Shown: piece by piece, positions 1 to 7,685 of the stretch | Position numbering within the stretch: the stretch's first letter is position 1 | How the letters are laid out: the number at the start of each line of letters is the position of its first letter | Assembly (NCBI GenBank): GCA_043585095.1 | Contig: CP121321.1 | Location: 1-64,000 of the forward strand | Direction of reading: 5' to 3' | DNA: 64,000 bases | Origin: JANQIO01 sp043585095 | Lineage (GTDB): Bacteria; Pseudomonadota; Gammaproteobacteria; Pseudomonadales; Halieaceae | Program-made: the position numbers and the translations under genes | Notes under the pieces: generated by a model | The model's input: the letters and a program-made list of their open reading frames with translations, nothing else | What the model was told of the DNA's origin: nothing | The model's database searches: none

Positions 1-192
1 TTTAGTTTTGTATAACAAAGCGCCAACATAACCCGAAGAGCGGCCTCGCGTCCAAAAAAAGCTGTTAGGCCTGCAGCTTAGTAGTCCAACCTTGTTTGAA
101 GAAAATGCTTTTTCAAGGAGTCTGACCCCTTGGTCTCTGATCCCCTTGATCCGCCAGGAAAACATCGAAAAGGCGCAGAGATTAAGGAAAAA
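1..192. other. Gene-free left edge with degenerate repeat
   Basis: No gene is seen. The stretch holds one copy of a short repeat, CAAGGAGTCTGA at 114-125, that recurs at 1545-1556 in a similar setting (a CTTTT-rich run just before it). Both copies flank the exchanger gene at 193-1230. The style resembles REP-like extragenic palindromes, which is an inference. Confidence 0.4.
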
Positions 193-1230
193 CTAGCCGC
201 CTTCAAAAAGCAACAGAGTGATCCCGCCCAGGTAGAGCGCCAGCAGCACCGTGCTTTCCACGCCAATCTTTCCAAGACCCTGCTCTTCTCGACGCAGCAA
301 GCCCAGTAGCAGCACCGCGGTCATAAGTAGCGTGAGTGTGGTCCAGAAGGTGACAGGAGCAGTCATTGCGTGATAGATCGAGCCTTCGCGGTAGGCAATG
401 TCCGCGCCGGCGGCAAACAGGCAATCGAACGCATTACCGCCAATGATGCCCCCCACGGCCAGCGTAAGCGCGCCGCGGCGCACAGCCGCTACCGACGTGA
501 CCAGTTCTGGCAGCGATGTCGCGACTGCGGTAAACATGACGCCCACCGCCGTGGCGCTTAGCCAGCTATTCTCTGCAATATGCGAGGCTGCCTTTTCCAT
601 AATCCATCCTGCAAGTCCCAGTATCAGCATTAGCGCGACGAAACGCAGGACCAGTGGTATGAGGTTGGGCACCCTGGCGAGATCCTCGGGTTCATCGGGC
701 CGTGTTTCAGGGGTTTTCGCTGGCAGCCACATTGGGTTTTCGCGCATGGCGTTGACCATGGCGGTGCCGTACAGATAGACCCCGAAAAGAAGGGGGGTGA
801 TGGGATGGATACCAAGAATCGTGAAGTCGGGAACCGTCGGCCCCAGGAGGATAAGGGCCAGCAGCGTGAGGAGCAGCGCGCTCTGCATAAGGTTTTGCGC
901 TGATGCTGCGGCGTGCTCAAGGTTGGCTTTTCGGTAGGCAATGTCGGCTATTACAAGAAAGGCGGTCTGCACCGCGATACCGCCAATGGCGTTACCTAAA
1001 GCCAGCTCCGGTAGGCCTTTCCAAGCAGCGGTAACGGACAGCACGCTGCCGGATAATGATGTCGCAGAGCCTAGCAAAACCGCGCCCGCCACAGCCTCCC
1101 CGAGACCGGTTCGATCTGCCAGATGGTCGACCACGGCGGTGATGCGGATGCCAAAAAAACCGATCGCACAGGTACAGGCAGCGAACACGACCGTGCTTTG
1201 AACCAGCGTCCAGCTCTCTGTATCAAACAT
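193..1230 (-). CDS. Sodium/calcium exchanger family integral membrane protein
   Basis: A 345-residue, very hydrophobic protein of the Ca2+/cation antiporter (CaCA) family, expected to exchange Ca2+ or another cation for Na+ or H+ across the inner membrane. Two alpha-repeats are visible, at about residues 42-98 and 225-282. The second carries the classic TSLPELVTS motif (E242) followed by GGIIGGNAFD. The first reads SATSLSGSVLS, so the acidic residue normally found after TSL-P is missing, although the later ELALGNAIGG part is kept. A hydrophilic loop at about 165-190 separates the two halves. The gene stands alone between repeat-rich gene-free stretches. The family call is firm; the ion is unknown, and the altered first repeat makes ordinary Na+/Ca2+ exchange uncertain. 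Confidence 0.85.
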   Translation of the reverse strand: MFDTESWTLVQSTVVFAACTCAIGFFGIRITAVVDHLADRTGLGEAVAGAVLLGSATSLSGSVLSVTAAWKGLPELALGNAIGGIAVQTAFLVIADIAYRKANLEHAAASAQNLMQSALLLTLLALILLGPTVPDFTILGIHPITPLLFGVYLYGTAMVNAMRENPMWLPAKTPETRPDEPEDLARVPNLIPLVLRFVALMLILGLAGWIMEKAASHIAENSWLSATAVGVMFTAVATSLPELVTSVAAVRRGALTLAVGGIIGGNAFDCLFAAGADIAYREGSIYHAMTAPVTFWTTLTLLMTAVLLLGLLRREEQGLGKIGVESTVLLALYLGGITLLLFEGG

Positions 1231-1444
1231 GATGGACAGGCTTCAGTGAACAGCATACCCACGGAACGCTCTCCGGCAAGGGTATTGACCTGCCCAGTGA
1301 GAAAAATCTGTGGCGGCCTTCAGCTTTTGTAGACTTTATGCAGATAGTTGAAGTCTAGCAGACAGGCAGGGACTGCTGTCATCCTTTGCCGGCCAGCCAG
1401 AATGCCCGGGCGGGTTCTGGCAGCGTACTGGGAGCAAGGGGAAT

Positions 1445-1471
1445 CAAGGGATCAGGCTCCTTGATCCCTTG
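1445..1471. repeat. REP-like palindrome
   Basis: CAAGGGATCA (1445-1454) is exactly complementary to TGATCCCTTG (1462-1471) around a 7-base loop. It resembles extragenic palindromic repeats and is similar in wording to the palindrome at 1736-1759. There is no T-run, so a terminator is unlikely. Confidence 0.5.
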
Positions 1472-1602
1472 CCATGCTGCGGTCCCGGTCTCATTTAGAA
1501 AGATGCTGCTTGATAATTCGAGCTAGTTGAAAGTAAAGCTTTTCCAAGGAGTCTGAACTTCCCTCACTGTATCGAATTCAAATCAACAGCAAGCCGCAAT
1601 TC

Positions 1603-1623
1603 AGTAAACTGTCACCTTAATTC
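1603..1623. repeat. Solitary copy of GGTGACAGTTTAC element end
   Basis: The stretch includes GTAAACTGTCACCTTAATTC, the same sequence, up to one base, that forms both ends of the inverted-repeat element at 7276-7362. Here only one end is seen, so it may be a relic or a half element. Confidence 0.5.
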
Positions 1624-1735
1624 AGTATCGCGTCTAAGAAGGCTGGCAGGCCTGCAGTACAGTACCGCTGTGGTTTAGTTTTCTATCGTTGGTGTAGCGC
1701 CGGTCATAGCTGAAGAGCAGGTCGAAAGGCTTCCA

Positions 1736-1759
1736 GATCAAGGAGTAGACTCCTTGATC
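1736..1759. repeat. REP-like palindrome
   Basis: GATCAAGGAGT is followed after two bases by its exact complement ACTCCTTGATC, a near-perfect 24-base palindrome. The arm shares CAAGGAGT with the repeats at 114-125 and 1545-1556, so these appear to be one repeat family confined to the left 2 kb. Confidence 0.55.
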
Positions 1760-1969
1760 GGGTTCCATGCTACCGCCCCCGATCGCTTGTAGAGAGACGC
1801 AGCTTAGTTTTCCAAGCTTGTAGGAATAAAAAGCATAGTCGAGGAGTCCCGATCTCTCAGGCTCAGGGCTCGCTTTCGAAGGATAGGCAATGAAACAAAT
1901 CGGCCTGGATCGGGTCTAGGTAGAGAGAAGCCGGGTGATCAATACATTAAAATATAAGGTAGCCATTAA

Positions 1970-3019
1970 ATGACCGTCCACGAAAATGTCCGCGACTATT
2001 ACGGAAAGGTACTCAGCCACACGGATGACCTGCAGACCAGCGCCTGCTGCACGGCAGACGCTATGCCCGGCTGGCTGAAGCCGATGGTCTCCAACATTCA
2101 TGATGAGGTTCTGTCCCGCTACTACGGATGCGGCATCGTCGCGCCGCAGGCACTGGAGGGATGCCGCATTCTGGATCTAGGCTGTGGGAGCGGCCGGGAC
2201 TGCTATGTGCTGGCACAAATGGTCGGTGAGACCGGCGAAGTCATTGGCGTTGACATGACCGAGGAGCAACTCGATGTCGCCAGCCGCCATGTTGAATACC
2301 ATCGCGATGCATTTGGCTACGAAAAGACCAACACGCGATTTCTTACCGGCTATATCGAAGCCCTTACCGATCTCGATATCGACCCGGGCAGCGTCGATGT
2401 CATTATCTCCAACTGTGTGATCAATCTTTCGCCTGACAAGCGGGCGGTGCTGAAAGGCGCCTACGATTTGCTGCGAGCCGGCGGCGAAATGTATTTCTCG
2501 GACGTCTATGCCGACCGCCGCGTGCCGGACAGCATCCGCAATGATCCCATGCTCTACGGGGAATGCCTTGGCGGCGCGCTCTACTGGAATGATTTCATGA
2601 CGCTGGCACGGGAGGCAGGTTTCGGCGACCCGCGGCTGGTCGAATCCCGGCCGTTGGAGGCGCAAAGTGAAGTGATTCAGCGCAAGATCAACGGTATAAA
2701 TTTCTACTCAGCGACGTATCGCCTGTTCAAGGTCGACGAGCTCGAACCCGCCTGCGAGGACTACGGTCAAGCGGTGATTTACAAAGGCACAATTCCCGAG
2801 CACCCGACTCGATTCGACCTCGACGGTCATCATCTTATTGATACCGGCCGCGTATTTCCGGTTTGCGGCAACACATATCGTATGCTGAACGACAGTCGTT
2901 TTCGCGAGCACTTCGAATTTATCGGCAGGTGGGACAAGCACTACGGCATCTTTCCTGGCTGCGGCACGGTCTGTCCTTTTGAAGATGAAGCCGCCCCGAC
3001 GTCTGGCGGGTGCTGCTAG
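1970..3019 (+). CDS. arsM: Arsenite S-adenosylmethionine methyltransferase
   Basis: A 349-residue cytoplasmic class I methyltransferase that should transfer methyl groups from SAM to trivalent arsenic. The SAM-binding motif LDLGCGSGRD lies at 68-77. The cysteines that bind As(III) in ArsM enzymes are in place: the N-terminal CC pair (26-27), C149 in NCVINLSPDK and C199 in GECLGGAL. The C-terminus adds further cysteines (CGTVC at 331-335 and a final GGCC), common in ArsM and possibly helping metal capture. The start ATG is preceded by AAGGTAG about 10 bases upstream. The radical SAM gene begins two bases after its stop, so the two are almost surely co-transcribed. No arsR, arsB or arsC is visible nearby. 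Confidence 0.9.
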   Translation: MTVHENVRDYYGKVLSHTDDLQTSACCTADAMPGWLKPMVSNIHDEVLSRYYGCGIVAPQALEGCRILDLGCGSGRDCYVLAQMVGETGEVIGVDMTEEQLDVASRHVEYHRDAFGYEKTNTRFLTGYIEALTDLDIDPGSVDVIISNCVINLSPDKRAVLKGAYDLLRAGGEMYFSDVYADRRVPDSIRNDPMLYGECLGGALYWNDFMTLAREAGFGDPRLVESRPLEAQSEVIQRKINGINFYSATYRLFKVDELEPACEDYGQAVIYKGTIPEHPTRFDLDGHHLIDTGRVFPVCGNTYRMLNDSRFREHFEFIGRWDKHYGIFPGCGTVCPFEDEAAPTSGGCC

Positions 3020-3021
3020 CG

Positions 3022-3960
3022 ATGAGTGAGCTGATACACATTGAGCGCGCCAAGTTTGCAGATCCGGACATTACCGCTGACGGCAAGGAGCGCGCACAGG
3101 TCCCTCTTACTGGGCTGGATACGCTTTGGTTCTGCACAGGCACGCTGTGCAACCTGACCTGCGAGCACTGCTACATCGAGTCTAGCCCCAGCAATGACCG
3201 TCTCGTCTATCTATCGCTTGACGAGGTAGACAGCTATCTCGATGAAATCGAGGCGCTCGGGCTCGGCACGTGGGAGATCGGACTCACCGGCGGTGAGCCA
3301 TTTATGAATCCGGACATCATCGGTATTCTGGATTCGGCACTGACGCGCGGTTTCGAGGTGCTCGTCCTGAGCAATGCTATGAAACCGATGATGAAACTGG
3401 CCGCTCCGCTGAAGGCACTGAACGACAAATTCGGCGAACGCCTGACGGTTCGAGTTTCGGTTGATCACTACACCCGGGAGCTTCACCAACAGGAGCGGGG
3501 CAAGTTCTCCTGGCAGCCCATGGTCGACGGCCTGCGCTGGCTGTCTGACAATTGCTTTAGGGTGCATGTCGCCGGTCGAACCTTCTGGGATGAGGATGAG
3601 GCGTCGATGCGCCGCGGCTTTGCCGGACTGTTTGAGGAGAACAATATTCGCATCAATGCTGATAATCCTGTTGAGTTGGTCCTGTTTCCGGAAATGTCAT
3701 CCGATGCTGACGTTCCGGAAGTTACGACCGAGTGCTGGGATATCCTCGGCAAGAACCCTGTCGATATCATGTGCGCCTCATCGCGCATGGTGATCAAGCA
3801 TCGCGGCACTGACCACCCGGTCGTCGCGGCCTGCACGCTACTGCCCTACGAGGAAGAGTTCAATGTGGGCCGCACGCTGGAAGAATCGTTGGATCCGATC
3901 AAGCTGAATCATGCGCACTGCGCCAAGTTTTGCGTACTCGGCGGCGGCAGTTGCAGTTAG
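3022..3960 (+). CDS. Radical SAM protein paired with ArsM
   Basis: A 312-residue radical SAM enzyme. The cluster motif CNLTCEHC (C43, C47, C50) and the GGEP motif that contacts SAM are present. The C-terminus carries a Cys-rich tail (CAKFCVLGGGSC), suggesting a second iron-sulfur site or a metal-binding tail. I chose the ATG at 3022, just after the arsM stop; a GTG at 3010 would overlap arsM. Its place directly behind arsM recalls the arsM-arsS pairs of arsenosugar synthesis, but the motif surroundings (WFCTGTLCNLTC) do not read like ArsS, and it lacks the non-canonical cluster of the arsinothricin enzyme ArsL. A role in building an organoarsenical is an inference; the radical SAM call itself is firm. 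Confidence 0.8.
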   Translation: MSELIHIERAKFADPDITADGKERAQVPLTGLDTLWFCTGTLCNLTCEHCYIESSPSNDRLVYLSLDEVDSYLDEIEALGLGTWEIGLTGGEPFMNPDIIGILDSALTRGFEVLVLSNAMKPMMKLAAPLKALNDKFGERLTVRVSVDHYTRELHQQERGKFSWQPMVDGLRWLSDNCFRVHVAGRTFWDEDEASMRRGFAGLFEENNIRINADNPVELVLFPEMSSDADVPEVTTECWDILGKNPVDIMCASSRMVIKHRGTDHPVVAACTLLPYEEEFNVGRTLEESLDPIKLNHAHCAKFCVLGGGSCS

Positions 3961-4019
3961 TTCCCTCCCCCCTCTGTCCGGACCAAGATCCGGAGGATGC
4001 TGCGAGGGATCTCGGTGCT

Positions 4020-4211
4020 TGCAAGATCGAGCTCTTTCTGCCCCTTTGGATATTCACCCAGCTACCTGACGATTACGTCGTGCTCGACACAGGAACGACC
4101 GGCCTGCCGGACGAGAACGGACTGCCCGATATCATAAACCCGGGCACCAAGGCGCTCGGGCAGCGCGAAACCCAACGGCAGCGTGTGCCGACACTCTACG
4201 CCAAACCCTGA
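4020..4211 (+). pseudogene. Remnant of a DnaQ-type 3'-5' exonuclease
   Basis: Between the radical SAM gene and the next operon a short reading frame encodes DDYVVLDTGTTGLPDENG, which resembles the ExoI segment VVLDTETTGL of DEDD 3'-5' exonucleases. The second catalytic acid (E) has become G, the similarity fades within about 40 residues and the frame ends at 4211, with no ExoII or ExoIII segment afterwards. It looks like a decayed 5' fragment. The frame is open from 3930, but the upstream part overlaps the radical SAM gene and is not convincing. The call rests on one motif. Confidence 0.45.
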
Positions 4212-4265
4212 GGAACGAAATCCGGCCGAGCCTGTCGGAGCTTGGGTAAGACTTGGAGAAAGCCA

Positions 4266-4694
4266 ATGGAGACACGCAATGCTACCGGGGACGTTTCGGA
4301 TCTTTTGGCATCAGCCGTAATACGGTCGATCCTTTCCGCTGGGATCGCGTTGGTCTTCTACGGAGCATGGGCCGCGTGGGCGAACAGAATGCACGAGATG
4401 GGAATGATTGTCCGAGCGAGTGTTACGCAAGGGCTTTACAGCGCAGCGATCACCCTCGTGATGACTTCCCTGGTCGAAGCTCTCTACCGGGGCGACGCAC
4501 CGCGTGCCTCGCGGCTGTTCCGCGCAATTGCTGCCACCGTTGTCGTTTTGGTGCTTTTCTCCAGTGGGATCCATTTGCTGGTCGGCACGCAGGAGATATT
4601 TATGACCGTGCTGCCGAGCTGGGTTTTCGGATCACTCTACGCAGGCGCCTACGCTGTGGGCCTCTCCCAGGCTGATATGAGTGAGCGCTCATGA
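4266..4694 (+). CDS. Small integral membrane protein upstream of OlsF
   Basis: A 142-residue hydrophobic protein with about three to four predicted membrane segments (roughly residues 15-38, 52-72, 82-104 and 110-132). I do not recognise a family. The ATG at 4266 is preferred over one at 4242 because a GGAG lies 9 bases upstream. Its last codons overlap the start of the acyltransferase gene by four bases (ATGA), which argues for translational coupling and a shared function in lipid or envelope biology. Between the segments it has short charged loops, including YRGDAPRASRLFR. No catalytic motif was seen. Confidence 0.7.
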   Translation: METRNATGDVSDLLASAVIRSILSAGIALVFYGAWAAWANRMHEMGMIVRASVTQGLYSAAITLVMTSLVEALYRGDAPRASRLFRAIAATVVVLVLFSSGIHLLVGTQEIFMTVLPSWVFGSLYAGAYAVGLSQADMSERS

Positions 4695-6427
4695 GCGCCG
4701 CAGGACCGTCGCCGCAAAACCGCATCAGCGTGCGTGTGGTCGCAGATCCAAGCACGCCATTTGGTAGAAAACTCTGGACCTGGGGGCCGCTGGTCGACCG
4801 CATAATAGGCATCGACCGTATTCAAGCCCTGGCAGAGCGCTGTGAGGTATTCGGGCTTGAGCCGCGACGGTTCGCGAGTCAGGCGCTGAGTGGTATGCGT
4901 GTGCGGCTTCGCGGTGGAGAGGCGCTGGAGCAACGTTTGCCTCGCAGCGGTCCGGTCGTCGTGGTCGCGAACCACCCCCACGGCGGCATAGAGGGCCTGA
5001 TTTTGTTACGCCTGCTTCTGGCGGTTCGTCCAGACGTCAAGATCATGGCCAACACGGCTCTGCGGGTCTTTGCGGACCTTCAGCCGGCAATGCTGTTTGT
5101 AAATCCACTGATGCCAAAGCACCCAGAAAACATTAAGGGCCTGCGCGAAAGCCTTCGTCACCTCAAGGAGGGTGGTGTACTTGTGATCTTTCCCGCCAGT
5201 CGTACCTCGTTCTTTCGAACCGACCTAAGACGCATCACCGATGGTGAATGGAATCGTGTGGTGGCTAATCTTGCACGTAGAACGGGGGCGAGCTTGTTGC
5301 CCGTGCGTTTCTGTGACCTCAATAGCAAGTGGTTTTATCGCATTGGGCGCGTCTGGGCGCGCTTTAGGTTACTCATGCTGGCCCGCGAGCTCCTGAACAA
5401 GGAGGACAAGGAGATACGCCTTGCTGTCGGCACGCTCATCCCGTCGGAGCGCCTTGAGCACCTGGATGATGCTACCTACACGGAAACGGCACGTTTATTC
5501 ACCTATTTGCTGCTACCGCCGGGCCGCGATTACGCCCCGACGCCCTCGAATGTGCCAGTCAAAAAGGTGCAGGTCCCGATCGCGACGGCGCAGAGCCGGG
5601 ATCGAATCGAAGCCGAAATTGAGGCTTTGCCCATTGACCAGTTCGCACATCGAGGGAATGATTGTCTGGTATTTTTTGGCAAACGAGCGCACTTTCCAAC
5701 GCTCGTGGAAGAGATTACCCGAGAGCGTGAACGTACCTTCAGAATGCTCGACGAGGGCAGTGGCGAAGCGGTGGATACGGATGCCTTCGATGATATCTCG
5801 GAGCACATCGTCGTATGGGATATGAGCGCACGAGCACTGGTCGGAGCCTACCGATTGGGACGGCGCGACCAGTTGATCGCAGGCGGCGGTACCTACCTTG
5901 ACCAGATGTTCGAGTTCGACGACGCCTTTTTTGTTGAGCGACCGGCTGCACTGGAGCTTGGCCGTTCGTTTGTCACATTAGAGTATCAGCGTGCGCGACA
6001 CGCCCTGGATTTCCTTTGGCGTGGGATTGGCGGCTTCCTGCGCGCCAACCCGACCTACGGGACGCTCTACGGCACGGTGTCGCTGACGACGCAGTACGAT
6101 CCAATCTCTATCGCGCTGATGTGTGACGTCCTTATCGATGCGCCTGAGCACATCAGGCCGCGACGAGCGCTTGACCCGCTCCTCCCGCCTGACTGGGCTG
6201 AGTACCGCTCACAATGCAGCGTCGATAGGGTCGCTCTCGACAAGTTGATTGCTGCGCGGGAAGGCGACGGGAAGGGTATACCTATTCTGGTTAAGCACTA
6301 CGCGTCGCTGGGTGCGCGATTCCATGCGGTAGGTGTCGATCCGAATTTTGCAGGGACACCGGGATTGCTACTCAGCGTGGACACCGCGAGTATTCCCGCG
6401 CGGAAGCGTCGACGTTATCTCGCGTAA
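4691..6427 (+). CDS. olsF: Bifunctional ornithine-lipid acyltransferase, OlsF-like
   Basis: A 578-residue fusion of two acyltransferase domains. The N-terminal half (about 60-275) is PlsC-like: NHPHGGIEG at 94-102 stands for the acyltransferase histidine motif, with E instead of the usual D, and IFPASRTSFF at 166-175 fits the FPEG-type block. The C-terminal half (about 315-480) is a GNAT-like N-acyltransferase of the OlsB/hemolysin type, with RERERTFR at 344-351 and VWDMSARALVGAYRLG at 375-390. In OlsF proteins the C-terminal part makes the N-acyl-ornithine and the N-terminal part adds the second acyl chain, giving phosphorus-free ornithine lipids in the inner membrane. Translation is coupled to the upstream membrane protein. 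The substrate could be another amino acid. Confidence 0.75.
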   Translation: MSAAGPSPQNRISVRVVADPSTPFGRKLWTWGPLVDRIIGIDRIQALAERCEVFGLEPRRFASQALSGMRVRLRGGEALEQRLPRSGPVVVVANHPHGGIEGLILLRLLLAVRPDVKIMANTALRVFADLQPAMLFVNPLMPKHPENIKGLRESLRHLKEGGVLVIFPASRTSFFRTDLRRITDGEWNRVVANLARRTGASLLPVRFCDLNSKWFYRIGRVWARFRLLMLARELLNKEDKEIRLAVGTLIPSERLEHLDDATYTETARLFTYLLLPPGRDYAPTPSNVPVKKVQVPIATAQSRDRIEAEIEALPIDQFAHRGNDCLVFFGKRAHFPTLVEEITRERERTFRMLDEGSGEAVDTDAFDDISEHIVVWDMSARALVGAYRLGRRDQLIAGGGTYLDQMFEFDDAFFVERPAALELGRSFVTLEYQRARHALDFLWRGIGGFLRANPTYGTLYGTVSLTTQYDPISIALMCDVLIDAPEHIRPRRALDPLLPPDWAEYRSQCSVDRVALDKLIAAREGDGKGIPILVKHYASLGARFHAVGVDPNFAGTPGLLLSVDTASIPARKRRRYLA

Positions 6428-6478
6428 TGCAGCTTGCCCGCCTCCGCGAGGGTACTTTTGCGGTCCCTGTCGACCTCG

Positions 6479-7066
6479 CTAACGTCTTTGCGCATCGTAA
6501 GAGCGCGTTGATGTGGCGCGTCCGAATTTAGGATCCGGAGCAATATCGAGCGTATGCATAAGCATCGCTATGATGGCCGCGTGGTGAGTTGTGTGTGAGG
6601 CAAGAAAAGTGAGCTCGCGGTCGGTTGTTGTAACCATCGGCAAAAGCTCTTCAGCCCCCGCATTCACCAAAACACTCAGGTTCACCAATCTGTCGCCTTG
6701 TTCATCAGTGAAGGCTTCGACACGGCTTACGCACGCTTCGATTTGCGACACTGCGGTGGTTACTCGTGTTTCGATCGCTGCGCACCGCTCACGTTGATCA
6801 TAGTTTATCTTGACTGTCTCCGTGGATTGCGCGCCGTCCCAGGCGCGGAAAAACGCCTGATAGTGGTCGTAGATGTGCCGGCAGTGGCGACCGATGCTTT
6901 GATCTCCGCCAAATTCATTACAGTTGAGTGCGTACTGCGAATCAGTGAGTCCTCGAAGTTGGTCGAGCATCTCCAACAGTAGGGCCATATTCTCTGCGAC
7001 CAGAGCGCGAGTGGAGTTGCCCGACGCACGAATCGTTCCTTTGCCCTCAAGGCACGCATCACTCAT
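6479..7066 (-). CDS. DinB-family (metal-binding four-helix) protein
   Basis: A 195-residue protein of the DinB/YfiT-like four-helix-bundle superfamily. The putative metal ligands are seen as GRHCRHIYDHY (H61, H64, H68) and SHTTHHAA (H158, H161, H162). Members with this His pattern bind a divalent metal and often act as thiol-dependent transferases or remain uncharacterised; despite the name they are unrelated to DNA polymerase IV. The gene is convergent with the OlsF-like gene and is the last ordinary chromosomal gene before the integron array. The substrate is unknown. Confidence 0.7.
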   Translation of the reverse strand: MSDACLEGKGTIRASGNSTRALVAENMALLLEMLDQLRGLTDSQYALNCNEFGGDQSIGRHCRHIYDHYQAFFRAWDGAQSTETVKINYDQRERCAAIETRVTTAVSQIEACVSRVEAFTDEQGDRLVNLSVLVNAGAEELLPMVTTTDRELTFLASHTTHHAAIIAMLMHTLDIAPDPKFGRATSTRSYDAQRR

Positions 7067-7275
7067 AGCTATCTGCGTTCTCTAATCTGAATAAAGTATC
7101 GCTCCTTCGTCTTTAAAGACTCGGTTGCGGAGCTGGCATCTCAGAATATGACCACTTAAATATTGATTAGTTCTTTCGGGAGCTTTGGGAACCAGGCCGC
7201 AGGCGGCGAGTCGAACATTCAGCCTTGATACGGCGCCAGGATAGGCCGGCGATTCAGAAGTAAAGACTTCCGCCG
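7067..7275. other. Gene-free spacer at the distal end of the cassette array
   Basis: No gene or RNA was recognised between the DinB-family gene and the inverted-repeat element. No sequence matching the distal attC core (RYYYAAC read on the plus strand) was found here, so the far end of the last cassette could not be placed. Confidence 0.4.
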
Positions 7276-7362
7276 GAATTAAGGTGACAGTTTACGTATC
7301 TCAATACCTTGCCAGCGGTAAGAGAAGGCCCCCATTAAACAAGTAAACTGTCACCTTATTCC
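7276..7362. repeat. 87-bp inverted-repeat element (MITE-like)
   Basis: GGAATTAAGGTGACAGTTTAC at the left end is mirrored by GTAAACTGTCACCTTATTCC at the right end, identical but for one base. The 47-base centre has no coding capacity. A single related end occurs at 1603-1623. The element lies just beyond the R'' core of the last cassette, so it may have inserted into or replaced the rest of that attC. A non-autonomous mobile element is an inference; no transposase is present in the window. Confidence 0.55.
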
Positions 7363-7390
7363 TTTTTGGCGACACGAATTCCACCACCTT

Positions 7391-7397
7391 GTTATGC
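7391..7397 (-). repeat. attC R'' core of cassette 6 (rest of site lost or unrecognised)
   Basis: Read on the minus strand, GCATAAC followed by AAGG matches the R'' core RYYYAAC, and the higA stop codon lies inside it, as is usual in cassettes. A matching R' core further left was not found; an inverted-repeat element begins 28 bases away. Confidence 0.5.
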
Positions 7398-7685
7398 GGC
7401 GTCAAGCTCAACTTTAGTAACACCCTTTAGATTCAGATTCTTGCGTGCGACCCAAAGGTCGTGAGCATGCTGCATGGCAAGCCAGCTCTCGGGAGATCGA
7501 CCCAATGCCTTCGATAGGCGCAGTGCCATCTCCGGGCTTACACCGCTTTGCCCTTTCAGAACCCTGTTTAGGGTGGAAGCAGCCACATCAAGCCTCTGGG
7601 CAAGGTAGCGACAGCTCAACCCAAACGGCTCCATGTAGGTCGAATGAATAAACTCACCTGGATGAGGCGGGTTATGCATAGTCAT
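7392..7685 (-). CDS. higA: HigA-family antitoxin (XRE-type HTH)
   Basis: A 97-residue antitoxin of the HigA family. The protein opens with HNPPHPGEF, typical for HigA, and has an XRE-type helix-turn-helix at about 24-62 (YLAQRLDVAASTLNRVLKG). It should bind and neutralise HigB and repress the operon by binding the palindrome in its promoter. The ATG at 7685 shares its A with the higB stop codon (TGATG), so translation is coupled and the order is toxin first, as is normal for higBA. The stop codon TAA lies inside the attC core at 7391-7397. This is cassette 6, the most distant from the integrase. Confidence 0.85.
   Translation of the reverse strand: MTMHNPPHPGEFIHSTYMEPFGLSCRYLAQRLDVAASTLNRVLKGQSGVSPEMALRLSKALGRSPESWLAMQHAHDLWVARKNLNLKGVTKVELDAA

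Larger units (their letters stand above)
1231..1969. other. 739-bp gene-free, repeat-rich intergenic stretch
   Basis: No convincing gene on either strand. It contains two strong palindromes (1445-1471 and 1736-1759), the repeat CAAGGAGTCTGA at 1545-1556, a smaller inverted repeat CCAGAA/TTCTGG around 1400-1425, and a single copy of an element end at 1603-1623 that reappears in inverted orientation at 7276-7362. The promoter of arsM must lie at its right end, but no clear -35/-10 pair was recognised. Confidence 0.5.

Noticed and set aside
10..70. Possible isolated attC: GTATAACAAAG near 10 and GTTAGGC at 64-70
   Set aside because: Only R' fits well, the ends are not complementary, inner arms do not pair, and no cassette gene is attached within the window.
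6479..7066. SOS gene dinB (polymerase) at the DinB-family gene
   Set aside because: The His pattern is that of the YfiT/DinB metal-binding bundle, unrelated to polymerase IV, which is encoded at 52513-53583.
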